This document shows positions 17,205 through 26,566 of a DNA stretch of 64,000 nt, piece by piece; position 1 is the first letter of the stretch, and each line of letters opens with the position of its first letter. This stretch comes from Caldilineaceae bacterium (GTDB lineage: Bacteria > Chloroflexota > Anaerolineae > Caldilineales > Caldilineaceae): positions 124,001-188,000 of the forward strand of contig JAJDTL010000020.1 of the NCBI GenBank assembly GCA_022827195.1, written 5' to 3'. The notes beneath the pieces were generated by a model. That model saw only the letters and a list, made by a program, of their open reading frames with translations, was not told the origin of the DNA and searched no databases. The position numbers were made by a program, and so were the translations under genes.

Positions 17205-18348
17205 GCGTTTTGTGCAACGTTCGTTTTTCGCCTCTCGAACGAGTCGTTTCGATGTGACCGTGCTGTCCACGCTCAGCGTGTGCGCGCTCCTCCTGATGGG
17301 CCTGTGGGGGCAGAGCCGCAGTGCCTCCGGCGATGACGGCATCTCCTTCCTGCTGTACAAAACGGTCGATGAAGCCGGGCGGGCGCAACTGCACGCGCTG
17401 CCGTTCGCCGATGGCGAGTTTGATTTGGAGAGCCAACCCCGCGCTGTGAGCCCTGATGATGAAAGTGTGTGGGACTTTGCTGCGTCGCCGGACGGGGAGA
17501 GGGTCGTCTATGCGGCGCTGGGGGAGATGGGCTTCAGCGACCTGCGGCTGGCGGAGTTGTCGACCGGCAAGGCAAGACCGTTGCTGAACTGCGAGAACGG
17601 CTCGTGCAGCGGGCCGAGCTGGTCATCTGACGGCGAATTCCTGGCTTATACGCGGCGCAATGTCAACGCGTTTGCCTCCGGCCTGCTCAGCCCGCCGCGC
17701 ATTTGGATCCTGGACGTGGCGAGTGGGGAAACGGCGCCGATCTACAGCGACAGCCAGCGGCTCGGGCTGGAGGCGCGCTGGTCCGCCGACGGTGAGTGGC
17801 TCTGTTTCGTATCTCCAGATGAACAGAAGCTGGGCGTTTTCAATCTTACGGGCGGCGAGACCGTTTTCTATCCGACAGGGACCGGGGAGACATGCGCGTG
17901 GGACCGCTCTCGCCCGCGGCTATACACGACGGACCTGTGGCAGAGCGACGATGAATGGATGACCCATCTGATTGCGATCGACGCGGCGAGCGGAGAGAAG
18001 GTTGATCTGAGCGGGGCCGGCAATGCGGTGCATGACAGTGCGGCGGCCCCATCTCCCGACGGCGACTGGATTGCCTTTAAGCGCAAAGAGTTGGAAGGGC
18101 CGGGCGCGACGCGCGGCAGCCAGATCTGGCGGATGCAACCGGATGGATCGCGGGCCGAGGCGCTGACGGCGGACCCGGCCTATGATCACGGACCGCCGGT
18201 TTGGAGCCCTGACGGTCGTTTTGTGATTACGCGGCGCTATCCACTGAGCGGGCCGGGGGTCGTGCCGTCGCTGTGGCTGATTGACCTGGCGACGGGGGCG
18301 CTGCGTCTTCTGGTCGAGCCGGGAGATTTTCCGGCCATGGCACGTTGA
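17167..18348 (+). CDS. membrane-anchored TolB/WD40-like beta-propeller protein
   Basis: 393 residues. A basic N-terminus and one hydrophobic segment (VTVLSTLSVCALLLMGLWG, about residues 30-48) anchor a propeller of repeated PD40 blades with SPDGERVVY, SSDGEFLAY, SADGEWLCF, SPDGDWIAF and SPDGRFVIT. Such proteins are usually periplasmic or extracytoplasmic scaffolds that bind other proteins. The proposed TTG start at 17167 overlaps the previous gene and has GGAG 10 bases upstream; GTG at 17212 or 17254 are alternatives. It is the third gene of the riboswitch operon by position; a link to metal transport is not evident. Confidence 0.75.
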   Translation: MFRNQTSPIYIPERFVQRSFFASRTSRFDVTVLSTLSVCALLLMGLWGQSRSASGDDGISFLLYKTVDEAGRAQLHALPFADGEFDLESQPRAVSPDDESVWDFAASPDGERVVYAALGEMGFSDLRLAELSTGKARPLLNCENGSCSGPSWSSDGEFLAYTRRNVNAFASGLLSPPRIWILDVASGETAPIYSDSQRLGLEARWSADGEWLCFVSPDEQKLGVFNLTGGETVFYPTGTGETCAWDRSRPRLYTTDLWQSDDEWMTHLIAIDAASGEKVDLSGAGNAVHDSAAAPSPDGDWIAFKRKELEGPGATRGSQIWRMQPDGSRAEALTADPAYDHGPPVWSPDGRFVITRRYPLSGPGVVPSLWLIDLATGALRLLVEPGDFPAMAR

Positions 18349-18390
18349 GCGGGCTGTGGACAAAGAGTTGCGATCAGCCGTTGGCGGCCA

Positions 18391-21090
18391 TCAGGTCGAG
18401 ATTCCCAGCAGGCCGCGCGTGAGCTGGAAGTCGACGTTGCTGTGGACCATGTTCTGCGGCTGGTATTCGCCGTCCAGCGTGAGAGCGGCCAGGTTCAGGA
18501 TCCGCTGTGGCCATGCTGAAGGGTCGCCGCCCAGAATCAGGTCGGGCGTGACAGGCGCGCGCTCGCCGGCAAGTTGAAGCAGCGGTACAAGTGGATGTCC
18601 GGCCTTCAGGCCGTCGGAATAGGCGATGATCAGGTGAGCGCCGCCGGCGCCTAGCCCGGTCAGAGTCTCGGACCAGTGGGGCGTGGGCATTTCCATCAGG
18701 TGGAAGCCAGTCGTAACCGCAGTCTGCCCGTAAGCGAGAGAAGGCTGCAGTGCGGCAGTATCTAACCCCAACACTGAGCGGAAAACGGACGTCTCTATCA
18801 GCGCGCCGGTGGCGGGCGTAATCACGCTGCCCCCGGCGGCCAAGACCGTTTGCGTGATGCGGGCGAGGCATTCGGCCGCATCACGCGGCGGCGCGTCGTC
18901 GCTGAGCAGCGCCAATGAAAAGTGCTGCCTGTTGTGGTCATGTTGCCCAGGCGCGGCTGAGCGCTGGGCAAAGTAGCTGTCGATCTTGTCGAGGACGGAG
19001 GCGATACCGCCGTCCAACTGCACGCTGGCCCAACCGAAATCTTTCTCCTCTAGACCGGCATCGCGCAGCAATGAATGGATGTAGTCGTTGTGGGCCTTTT
19101 CGCAGCCATGCTCGAGGAAGAGGCAGCCGTCCACCAATGGATGGGTGGCGTATCCGATCATTGTGCGGGCGTAGATCTCACTGGTCGAGGCGAAGGCGAC
19201 GCCGCAGCCCTCTGTATGCGGCAGCGCGGCAAAGCGGAGACGTCCGGATTCAACATGCGCTGTTTCTGAGCGATTGAGTCGCTGGGCCGCCATGCTTGCA
19301 ATCTGACCCGAGCAAAGGCTTGTAGGAAGGATCAGACCGACGCGCGCGCAGGCAGGCTTGGGCAGGTTTAGCGCCATCCCGCCAGGAAGCGTTTCGAGTT
19401 CGATCGGCCGTCCGTCCGGTCGCGGACGCGTCAGGATCGTTTGCAGCTGGCTTTCGTCCCGCTGTTGCCAGTTGCGCCAGATCGATATCTGCGAGTGGCC
19501 GGCGAGTTCGCCCTTGCTATGGCGTCCGGAGGCGATTTCCACGAGAAGATCAAGGCTCTCGTCGCGCAATTGGGCCATCGGCATGCCGTCGAGGTAGGCG
19601 CCGGCGTTGACGTCCATTTCCTGAGACAGCAACTCGAAGCGCGGCGTCGTCGTCATCACCTTGATCGTGGGTACAAATGGGAAATTGGTGATCGAGCCGT
19701 TGCCGGTAACGAAGATGATAAGATTCGATCCACCCGCCACCTGGCCGGCGATGCTTTCCAGGTCATTGCCCGGGGTGTTCATGAAGTAGAAACCGGGCGC
19801 CTGCATGCGTTCGGCGTAGTCCACGACCCAGTCAAGGCGAACATGGGGGTGCTTTTTCATGGCGGCGCCGATCGATTTGAGGGCGATGTTGTACAGCCCG
19901 CGGAGCTTGTTGCCGCCGGTGGGATTGCCCTCTGCCGTCTGGCCGTGCCACGCCAAGCGTTCCTTGAACTCTTCTACGAAGTCGAGGAAGGCGCGCGCGG
20001 TCGCCAGATCGCGCACATTCTGCAGCATGTAGGCTTCGGCACCGATCAACTCGTCGGTTTCGGCCAGGTTGGCGCGGCCGCCGCAGCGAATGATCTCCTG
20101 GGCGACGGCGGCCGCAAGAGGGTTGCCGGATACGCCGGAGAAGGCATCCGAGCCGCCGCACTGGAGGGCGATGTTGAGGTGGGCCAGTGAGTGCGGTGTG
20201 CGCTGGAGGGCGGCGATGTCGGGCAGCCAGCGACTGACGATTGCTTTCCCTTGGGCCAGGTCGGCCTGCCAATCGCCCGAGAGGGTGAAGAAGCGGAGGG
20301 GCAGATCGTCGAGGGGGTAGCCGCGTGCCCGCATCCAGGCTTCCAACTCAGCGTTGCTGACGGGTCGGTCCGCGGTGGGGGATATTTCCGGCGCGTCGAC
20401 GGCAAGCACGGCGCCTACATTGGGGTGTACGATCAGTCCGGCCAGGGTACGGAGGACAAAGTCGCGGTTGTTCAATTGCTCGTAGCCGCTGCCCTCGGTA
20501 TGGGCGATGGCGACGACGCCGTCAAAGTCGGTGAAAGATTGCGCGGCCGGCTGGAGTAACTGTGCGAGTTTTCTGGCAAAGGCGCCGGAGTTGGAGGTCG
20601 TGCCCAAGACAATGATCATATTGCGGGTGCCCACGCCCCGCCCGCGGCCGCGGCGGTAACCCAGGAAAACTCGCTCCTCGGCATATCGTTCCACCTGCTG
20701 GCCGGGCGTGAAGCCGGTCTTATCCAACTCGTGTGGGATGATGCGATCGCGAAAATTCGCCTGCTGCGGAAGGCTGAAATCGAGGGTGCGCTGATTGAGA
20801 GCTTCGATCATGCCGGCGTTTCGCACGTATTCGCCCGGTTCGATCGGCCGTGTGGCGGCGCCGAAGGGAATGCCCCAGGAGAGAAGCGGCGCGCCAGACG
20901 CGACCGGTTCGATGGCGAAGCGGTGGCCGACCATCACTGTGGTATCGAGCGCAAATGTGGTCCCGTTACGCTTGATAGTCAATCCTGCTTCCAGTCGACG
21001 CGTAGCGATGGCGACATTGTCGCCGGCATCAGCCAAGCGTGCGATTTCATCGAGAGCGATCGGGTTTACAGATGTTCCTAAAGGCGTCAT
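18391..21090 (-). CDS. UxaA/GarD-family hydrolase with an internal second copy
   Basis: 899-residue relative of altronate and galactarate dehydratases, which remove water from sugar acids. Residues about 1-100 form the SAF domain. Residues 150-560 are a complete UxaA unit with IAHTEGSGYEQ, CGGSDAFSGVSGNPLAAA, ETDELIGAEAYM and GNDLESIAGQVAGGSNLI. Residues 570-899 repeat this plan in degenerate form (ALPHTEGCGVAF, THPLVDGCLFLEHGCEKAHN, then HWSETLTGLGAGGAHLII) but lack the CGGSD block. Normal family length is about 500. ATG 21090 follows AAGGAA. It lies downstream of an MFS transporter gene on the same strand. Confidence 0.85.
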   Translation of the reverse strand: MTPLGTSVNPIALDEIARLADAGDNVAIATRRLEAGLTIKRNGTTFALDTTVMVGHRFAIEPVASGAPLLSWGIPFGAATRPIEPGEYVRNAGMIEALNQRTLDFSLPQQANFRDRIIPHELDKTGFTPGQQVERYAEERVFLGYRRGRGRGVGTRNMIIVLGTTSNSGAFARKLAQLLQPAAQSFTDFDGVVAIAHTEGSGYEQLNNRDFVLRTLAGLIVHPNVGAVLAVDAPEISPTADRPVSNAELEAWMRARGYPLDDLPLRFFTLSGDWQADLAQGKAIVSRWLPDIAALQRTPHSLAHLNIALQCGGSDAFSGVSGNPLAAAVAQEIIRCGGRANLAETDELIGAEAYMLQNVRDLATARAFLDFVEEFKERLAWHGQTAEGNPTGGNKLRGLYNIALKSIGAAMKKHPHVRLDWVVDYAERMQAPGFYFMNTPGNDLESIAGQVAGGSNLIIFVTGNGSITNFPFVPTIKVMTTTPRFELLSQEMDVNAGAYLDGMPMAQLRDESLDLLVEIASGRHSKGELAGHSQISIWRNWQQRDESQLQTILTRPRPDGRPIELETLPGGMALNLPKPACARVGLILPTSLCSGQIASMAAQRLNRSETAHVESGRLRFAALPHTEGCGVAFASTSEIYARTMIGYATHPLVDGCLFLEHGCEKAHNDYIHSLLRDAGLEEKDFGWASVQLDGGIASVLDKIDSYFAQRSAAPGQHDHNRQHFSLALLSDDAPPRDAAECLARITQTVLAAGGSVITPATGALIETSVFRSVLGLDTAALQPSLAYGQTAVTTGFHLMEMPTPHWSETLTGLGAGGAHLIIAYSDGLKAGHPLVPLLQLAGERAPVTPDLILGGDPSAWPQRILNLAALTLDGEYQPQNMVHSNVDFQLTRGLLGIST

Positions 21091-21120
21091 GAGCACGTTC
21101 CTTAGTGCGCTAGTGGTGGC

Positions 21121-21128
21121 AAGCGCTT
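21121..21128. promoter_or_regulatory. LacI-type operator core AAGCGCTT
   Basis: The 8-bp palindrome AAGCGCTT with central CG, the usual core of LacI-family operators, lies in the 40-base gap before the UxaA-type gene. The flanks are not symmetrical beyond the core and no regulator gene is adjacent. Confidence 0.25.
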
Positions 21129-21130
21129 TA

Positions 21131-22363
21131 TCACCTCGGTAAAGGAGGACCCTCCTGGACGGGCTGGCCCGGTATTTTGCTCATCACTCCTATCACGGCA
21201 AAGACGACGGCCAGCGACGCGGCCGCCCCGACCCAGTAGGGTGTCTGCGGCGCGTGGGCGAAGAGTACGCCGGCGATGGCTGTGCTGACAATGGTAGACA
21301 GATTAATGCTCGATTGAAACATGCCGAGCACGCCGCCGCGGTCCTGTTCCCCTACGCAAGAGGTAGAGATGGACTGGAGAGGCGGATGGGCGATGCCATA
21401 GCCGAAGGCGAAAAAGAGTGAGCCGAAGGCCCCGAGCCAGGGTGACGCGACGACAGCATAGATCGCCATGCCTATCATGCGTAAAACGCTGCCCATCACC
21501 ACGAGTTGGGCTTCGCTGAAGCGACGCGCCAACCGCCGCAGAAGGTATGCCTGCGTGAATAGCTGGGATGCGCCGACGACGGTCAGTAACAGGCCGATGC
21601 CGATATCGGTCGCCGCCTTGCTTTCACCCTGGAACAGCACGGCTTCGCCGTACAAGGCAAAAGTGGCCTGCAAGAGTCCCAGTGGGAATTGGCCGAAAAA
21701 GGCGACAAATAGGATCGTCATCAGGGGCAGGTTGCGTAGTGCACTGGTGACGGTGAGGCTGCCGGCGCGGCGGGCGCGGGCGTTATTTCGCTCTTCGGCG
21801 GTGAGCGTTTCATCGAGCGCGTACCAGGTGAGGAGGACAACGATAGCGGCCGCGGCCGCGGCGATTAGGAGCGGTGTGCTCGGGCCGTAGGCTGCGGCCA
21901 GCACGCCGCCCAGCGCCGGGCCGAAGAGGAAACCAAGACCAAATACGCCATATATGTAGCCAAGGCTCTCGGCGCGTTTTTCGCGTGGTGTAATGTCGGT
22001 AATGTAGGCTTGGGCGACGATGATGTTGCCGCCGGTGATACCATCGAGGGTGCGGGCGAAGAAGAGCCAGCTGAAGCTGGGGGCAAAGGCGAGGATCACA
22101 AAGCTGATGACTGTGCCTATCTGGCTGACGATCAGTACGGGGATTCGGCCGTAATGGTCGGAGATCCGGCCAATGTAGGGGCCGGCGAGGAATTGGGCGG
22201 CGAAGAAGGAGGAGGTGAGAAGCGCGATCATCTCCGCCGACATCTGGAATTCCCGTTGGGCATAGAGTGGGAGGACGGGGAGGATCAGGGAGGCGCCCAA
22301 CATCTGAACAAAGACGACAAGCAGGATTGTCAGCAGCCGTTTGTCAATTGTGGCGGTTTTCAT
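21131..22363 (-). CDS. MFS transporter, TetA-like drug/metabolite exporter family
   Basis: 410-residue 12-helix major facilitator. The loop 2-3 motif appears as GRISDHYGRIPVLIVSQ (about residues 65-81) and the TM5 motif as GFLFGPALGGVLAAAYG, both typical of the TCR/Tet proton-antiport branch. Substrate could be a drug or a sugar-acid-related metabolite given the downstream UxaA-type enzyme. ATG 22363 fits the family N-terminus (MKTATIDKRLLTILLVVFVQ); an in-frame GTG 54 bases earlier is an alternative. Confidence 0.9.
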   Translation of the reverse strand: MKTATIDKRLLTILLVVFVQMLGASLILPVLPLYAQREFQMSAEMIALLTSSFFAAQFLAGPYIGRISDHYGRIPVLIVSQIGTVISFVILAFAPSFSWLFFARTLDGITGGNIIVAQAYITDITPREKRAESLGYIYGVFGLGFLFGPALGGVLAAAYGPSTPLLIAAAAAAIVVLLTWYALDETLTAEERNNARARRAGSLTVTSALRNLPLMTILFVAFFGQFPLGLLQATFALYGEAVLFQGESKAATDIGIGLLLTVVGASQLFTQAYLLRRLARRFSEAQLVVMGSVLRMIGMAIYAVVASPWLGAFGSLFFAFGYGIAHPPLQSISTSCVGEQDRGGVLGMFQSSINLSTIVSTAIAGVLFAHAPQTPYWVGAAASLAVVFAVIGVMSKIPGQPVQEGPPLPR

Positions 22364-22508
22364 ACGGTCCGGTGCGGCTTTCCGTCCGTATGGCCAGGCA
22401 GGCCGTAAGGCACGCACGGGCGGTCGAAATGTCGGTGCTGGGGCAGTGATGCGGCGGCGGGGCGCTGTCGCGGACGGGGTATCGAAAACGAGCGTTCGGG
22501 GGCGGGGC

Positions 22509-23834
22509 TCATTGCTGGATCAGTATCTCCGGCGTCTCTTCCTCTCTGGGCACGGTCAGAGAGAGGCCGACCCAAAGGTTGTTGGGGTCCTCTCCGATCA
22601 GGTCCTGGTTCGCTTCGTAGATTTCGGACCAACGGTCCGGGTCGCCGTACAGTCGGTTGGCGATCTGGCGGAGGTTTTCGCCCGCCTGGACAAGGTAAGT
22701 CTCGGGCAGCTCCACCATAAGTTCGCCGTGGTTTATCGAGGTAACGCCCTCGATCTGCGCGGCCAGTTCCAATAGATCATTCTTGTCAGAGGCAAAGGAA
22801 GTGGTTCCTGCCAGAGTCAGCTCGCCGGGGGGTGCGCCTGCGGCCCACGAGGCGCGCACCTCTAGCGCGGCCAAGTCCGGGCGTGCCCTTTCGTTGAGGA
22901 AGTCGGCCAGGTTGAAAGATTGGGCGCGTGCGACCGCGACGATTGTCGCGGCCACGTCAGGCGTTTCGCTTTGGGCAACCGTGGGTGTCGGCTCGGGCGC
23001 CAGCGTCGGTGCCGGCGTCGCGGCTGTTGACTGCTGCACCGCTTGAGCGGTGGGCGGAGAGGTTGCGGTCGGCTGGGCTGGCGGGAGTGTCGGCGTGACT
23101 TCAACTGCGGCCGCGCTGACCTCTTCGCCGGTGTCGGGGGCGATGGCCGGGTTGGTCTCCACTTCCGGCTCACTCCGGCTAAAGCTTTCAAAAAGGGCGT
23201 TCAGTTCAGCAGGTACTGCGCGAAGTTGGCGCAACGCGAATGAAAGCGAGTCGCCCGTGCCCTGTGCGAAAAAGATTACGGCCAGGAGCGCGAGTGCGAT
23301 AGGAACTGCCCAAGGTAGACGATTGCGTCTCGACTTGACCGCGCCCTTCTTGGCGATCTGTTTATCGGTCAAAGGGGCGGGGTAGTACTCGGTGCTGAAC
23401 TGCCGGCTGGCTTTGCCGACAGCGAGCTGGGTGCCTTTGGCCTTGCCCCGCCGGCGTGCCTCTTCCCGCCGTCCCAGCTGCAACTGTTCCTGATGCGAGC
23501 GCAGGAGCCATTCGCCCTCGCCGCGTAGGACATCATCGGCGGGGATAGCGGCCACGTGTTCGCGCATCTCCTTGAAATCGCCCCGTTTGCGGTAGATGAG
23601 CGCGGCCAGGAGGTACAGTTCGGGGGCTTCCAGCGCCTCGATGCCCTGTTGGATTCCCTCCAGAGCGGCCTCATCATTTCCCATCGAGTAGTGTTCGAGG
23701 GCGCGGTGGTAGACGGTGCGGGTCATTTCCGCTGCCGTATAGTGCGAGGCGACATCTGCGTCACAGGCGGGGCAATTCGCGAACGGCGAGGTAACTTCCA
23801 CCGGGGCGCCGCAATTGGGGCAAGCGAGGTGCAT
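22509..23834 (-). CDS. zinc-ribbon, membrane-anchored LysM protein
   Basis: 441 residues in clear modules: an N-terminal zinc ribbon (CPNC at residues 5-8 and CPAC at 21-24), a TPR-like helical region (about 35-130), one transmembrane helix (WAVPIALALLAVIFFAQ, about 175-191), a Pro/Thr/Ala-rich linker (240-300), a BON-like alpha/beta segment (about 300-370) and a C-terminal LysM domain beginning TYLVQAGENLRQIANRLYGD. The predicted topology puts the ribbon and TPR in the cytoplasm and LysM outside, where LysM binds glycan. A structural or envelope-sensing role is inferred. A long structured palindrome lies upstream. Confidence 0.85.
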   Translation of the reverse strand: MHLACPNCGAPVEVTSPFANCPACDADVASHYTAAEMTRTVYHRALEHYSMGNDEAALEGIQQGIEALEAPELYLLAALIYRKRGDFKEMREHVAAIPADDVLRGEGEWLLRSHQEQLQLGRREEARRRGKAKGTQLAVGKASRQFSTEYYPAPLTDKQIAKKGAVKSRRNRLPWAVPIALALLAVIFFAQGTGDSLSFALRQLRAVPAELNALFESFSRSEPEVETNPAIAPDTGEEVSAAAVEVTPTLPPAQPTATSPPTAQAVQQSTAATPAPTLAPEPTPTVAQSETPDVAATIVAVARAQSFNLADFLNERARPDLAALEVRASWAAGAPPGELTLAGTTSFASDKNDLLELAAQIEGVTSINHGELMVELPETYLVQAGENLRQIANRLYGDPDRWSEIYEANQDLIGEDPNNLWVGLSLTVPREEETPEILIQQ

Positions 23835-23889
23835 ACTGTTTTTTTCCAGACCGCTCTCTGCGTCGTGAAGGGGTTTTGGGTAAAAGAAC

Positions 23890-23996
23890 GATCAGAGGTT
23901 TTCAGGCGTCGGATTTCCGTTCCTAGCTACACCGTGGATCGAGCCCGGTGTCGCGGCTAAGAGTCGGAACCCGAGAACTGCAAACCTCTCAGGATC
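23890..23996. ncRNA. 107-nt nested palindrome, possible structured RNA
   Basis: Six nested helices can be read: GATC/GATC at the ends, AGAGGTTT (23894-23901) with AAACCTCT (23982-23989), TCGG/CCGA, TTCCG/CGGAA, TAGC/GCTA and CACCG/CGGTG around an 11-base loop, about 30 bp in total. It lies between the divergent LysM gene and tRNA-Sec. It could be a leader RNA for the LysM gene (minus strand), an independent RNA, or a mobile palindromic element. No known family is recognised. The rest of the 344-base gap holds only the tRNA promoter. Confidence 0.5.
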
Positions 23997-24142
23997 AGGA
24001 TAGATGATTGCGGCAAGCTGATCGGATGAAGACTGGCTTGCGTGCCCGGAAAAAAGGAGTATGAAGTCTTCGAAAACTCCACAATCTCAGCCGGGCGAAG
24101 TGGAAGAAGACTGGAAAACTATTTTGAACGCAGCCGCATCAT

Positions 24143-24171
24143 TTGACCGCGCTCTGGTCTGTCGATACAAT
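24143..24171 (+). promoter_or_regulatory. sigma-70 promoter of tRNA-Sec
   Basis: TTGACC at 24143-24148 and TACAAT at 24166-24171 are exactly 17 bases apart. The -10 box ends seven bases before the mature tRNA 5' end, as expected for a tRNA transcribed with almost no leader. Confidence 0.75.
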
Positions 24172-24178
24172 AGCCAGC

Positions 24179-24274
<96 letters not shown>

Positions 24275-24364
24275 ATTCCGCTTTCGTCAAGCTCCCAAAC
24301 AGTTTACAGACGAAAAGCCTGCAGGTTTACGTCCCAAGGTCCTTCTCAGCGCCATGCTAGTTCT

Positions 24365-25231
24365 TCAGCACTCGGCGCCCAGTCCCTCGCCGCCGAAGAG
24401 TGCCAACCGCTCCTCCTGGCTGGTGAGGGGTGCGCTCTGCGGCCGGTAGTGGAACTGGAGGGCCCGGCGTCGCTGCGCGCTGAGATTGGGCGGCGTGCCG
24501 TGATGGAGCAGGCTCTGGAAGATCAGCAGCCCGCCCGGTTTGAGCGGGACGGCAAGCGCGTCGCTGTTGTCCACATCCGTATCACAGATCTGCCAATCAC
24601 GTCTTTGAAAGTGAACGACCGGCCCTTTCAGATGGCTGCCCGGCGCGATAACCATGCAGCCGTTTTCGATCGTGGCCTCGTCCAAGGCGATCCAGCAGCC
24701 GACGACTCTTGCTTCCAGGTCGACACGAAAGTAGGCATGATCCTGATGCCAAGGCTTTTCTCGGCCCATCCGGGGCGGTTTGAGCAGCGCCATATCCTGG
24801 AACAGGAGCGGGATGTCTCCGATGAGACGCTGGACGAGCGTCAGCAACTGCGGGTGATGGGCTAGGCCGTGCAGGCGGTCGTCGTAGTCGACGAAGTGCA
24901 TGAACTTGCGCACATAGTCCTGCTTTTGCAGCGGGGAAAGCTCCTCAACAGCTATGCCCGCGGATGCTCGCTCATAGTGAATGCCGTCGAACCCGGCCAC
25001 TTTACCGGAAAGCAGGTGGTCCAACCCGTCCAGACCGTTCTGCACCTCCTGGGTAGAGAAGGCGTTCTCGACGACCAGGAAGCCCTGCGCGTGAAATCGG
25101 GCCACGTGCGCGTCCGTCACATTTGCAAAGCCGTCGACACCTGTTGTGATCCCTTTCGGATCATAGAGGTCTGGTGGGTAGTCGCCGGAGACGCCGTCGT
25201 CGAAGAGGCGTTCAGGGGCCGCAATCGTCAA
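24365..25231 (-). CDS. phytanoyl-CoA dioxygenase family protein
   Basis: Fe(II)/2-oxoglutarate-dependent oxygenase of 288 residues. The iron ligands are His-x-Asp in PWHQDHAYFRVD (about residue 160) and the distal His in LLHHGTPPNLS, with the 2-oxoglutarate-binding Arg following in SAQRRRAL. The GCWIALDEATIENGCMVIAPGSH strand is a family signature. The start is TTG at 25231, placed by a strong AGGAG eight bases upstream. Family members hydroxylate lipids, small metabolites or natural products; the substrate is unknown. It is convergent with tRNA-Sec and transcribed alone. Confidence 0.9.
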   Translation of the reverse strand: MTIAAPERLFDDGVSGDYPPDLYDPKGITTGVDGFANVTDAHVARFHAQGFLVVENAFSTQEVQNGLDGLDHLLSGKVAGFDGIHYERASAGIAVEELSPLQKQDYVRKFMHFVDYDDRLHGLAHHPQLLTLVQRLIGDIPLLFQDMALLKPPRMGREKPWHQDHAYFRVDLEARVVGCWIALDEATIENGCMVIAPGSHLKGPVVHFQRRDWQICDTDVDNSDALAVPLKPGGLLIFQSLLHHGTPPNLSAQRRRALQFHYRPQSAPLTSQEERLALFGGEGLGAEC

Positions 25232-25560
25232 GATTCGTTCTCCTGGAAACGCGATGGATTGGCTGCCGAAATGTCTATGTTGGCGTCAAAATCATACCTG
25301 TCGAACCGAATAAAATAGACGGCTGTTAGACCGTCCATTCCGATAGTAGCATACAACACTTCAATCATAAAATACAAGAAAAAAGAAGTGCCTACAAGTC
25401 GCAGAATTCGATGGCAAACTCTGGACTTCTGCATCTAGAGGTCAGCGGCCGAAGGCGTAACGAGGACTGACCGAAAAGGGACTATTCAGCAAGCACAGAA
25501 GGTATTTGCAGCGAGTACAGTACCTGTATTCGGCCACGCGCCACGGACCACTGAGGTCCT
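25232..25560. other. 329-base intergenic stretch without a gene
   Basis: An AT-richer stretch between the PfkB gene end and the dioxygenase start. It must hold the dioxygenase promoter, but no convincing -35/-10 pair was found. A weak stem (GACGG/CCGTC, 25318-25335) is the only structure seen. Confidence 0.5.
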
Positions 25561-26526
25561 TTACTGGCAGTCGAGAAACGCGGCAACCTCAGCGCCGGTG
25601 GGTATGCCGAGACGGGCGCCTTTCCTGGTGCAGCAGAGTGCGCCCACTGCCGAAGCGAAACGCAGCAGCTCCTCCCACGCCATGCCGCGCGCAAGACCGG
25701 CGGCGAACGCGCCGTGGAAGGCGTCGCCGGCGCCGGTTGTGTCTTCGACTTCGACGGCGAAGGCCGGGTAGCTGCCCGCGCCGGCGCCGAAGCGGCTGTC
25801 GGCGCGGTTGCGCCAGCACAACCCCCTGGCGCCGAGGGTGATGACGGTTGAAGGCGCGAAGTGACTGAGTTGCTCCAGTGCGGTCGCCGGGTCGGACTGT
25901 TGTGAATAGTCCTGGGCGAAGTGTTCTGACACAACCAGAAACTCCACTTTTTCCATTAGCGTCTTCGTGCCGGCGTGGAGCATGTCTCCATCCAGCACGG
26001 TGGGGACGTTTTGCGATCGCGCGCTTTCGACCAGATGATTGGCCGCGTCAATGTGATACCCGTCCACCAGTACGGCGCGCGGGCGGCAGCGCTCCAGCTG
26101 GAACTCGGTTGCACCCGGCAGTTCCTGGCTGGCCTGGCCCGCGTCCTGCGGCAACGTGGTTTCGCGGCCAGGCCATGTGCCGTAGTTGACGAGTGCGCGG
26201 GTGCCGTCCGGCTTGACGAGAATGGCGGAGAGGGAAGTCGGCCTTCCACCGCGGACGACCAGTTCGGTGTTGACGCCGGCCGCGCGCAGTTCATCGACGT
26301 GGCTGTCGCCATACATGTCCTGGCCCAGGTAGCCGGCGAATGCCACGGAGGAGCCGAGTCGGGCGACGGTCATGGCCGCGTTGGACGCAATACCCCCGCC
26401 GCACGCGGTCAACTCGGACGCACGGATCTTTTCGTCCGGGCCGAAGTGACGGTCGACGGAGAAGATCAGATCGTAGCAGGCGATGCCCAGGCAGAGCACG
26501 TCGACGGAGAAAGGAGATCCATTCAC
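25561..26526 (-). CDS. PfkB-family carbohydrate kinase
   Basis: Ribokinase-fold sugar kinase of 321 residues. The N-terminal Gly-Gly substrate motif is in ACGGGIASNAAMTVARLG (about residues 42-59) and the C-terminal catalytic and anion-hole motif is VEDTTGAGDAFHGAFAAGLA with the catalytic Asp in GAGDAF. It phosphorylates a sugar or nucleoside with ATP. The start is GTG 26526. It is the last gene of a tight four-gene operon with a PHP enzyme, an alkaline-phosphatase-fold enzyme and a DUF1638 protein, which suggests a dedicated catabolic or salvage route. Confidence 0.9.
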   Translation of the reverse strand: MNGSPFSVDVLCLGIACYDLIFSVDRHFGPDEKIRASELTACGGGIASNAAMTVARLGSSVAFAGYLGQDMYGDSHVDELRAAGVNTELVVRGGRPTSLSAILVKPDGTRALVNYGTWPGRETTLPQDAGQASQELPGATEFQLERCRPRAVLVDGYHIDAANHLVESARSQNVPTVLDGDMLHAGTKTLMEKVEFLVVSEHFAQDYSQQSDPATALEQLSHFAPSTVITLGARGLCWRNRADSRFGAGAGSYPAFAVEVEDTTGAGDAFHGAFAAGLARGMAWEELLRFASAVGALCCTRKGARLGIPTGAEVAAFLDCQ

Positions 26527-26566
26527 GGTTGCGTTCTTGGGGCGAGATGGCAGTTCGGGTTACGGA

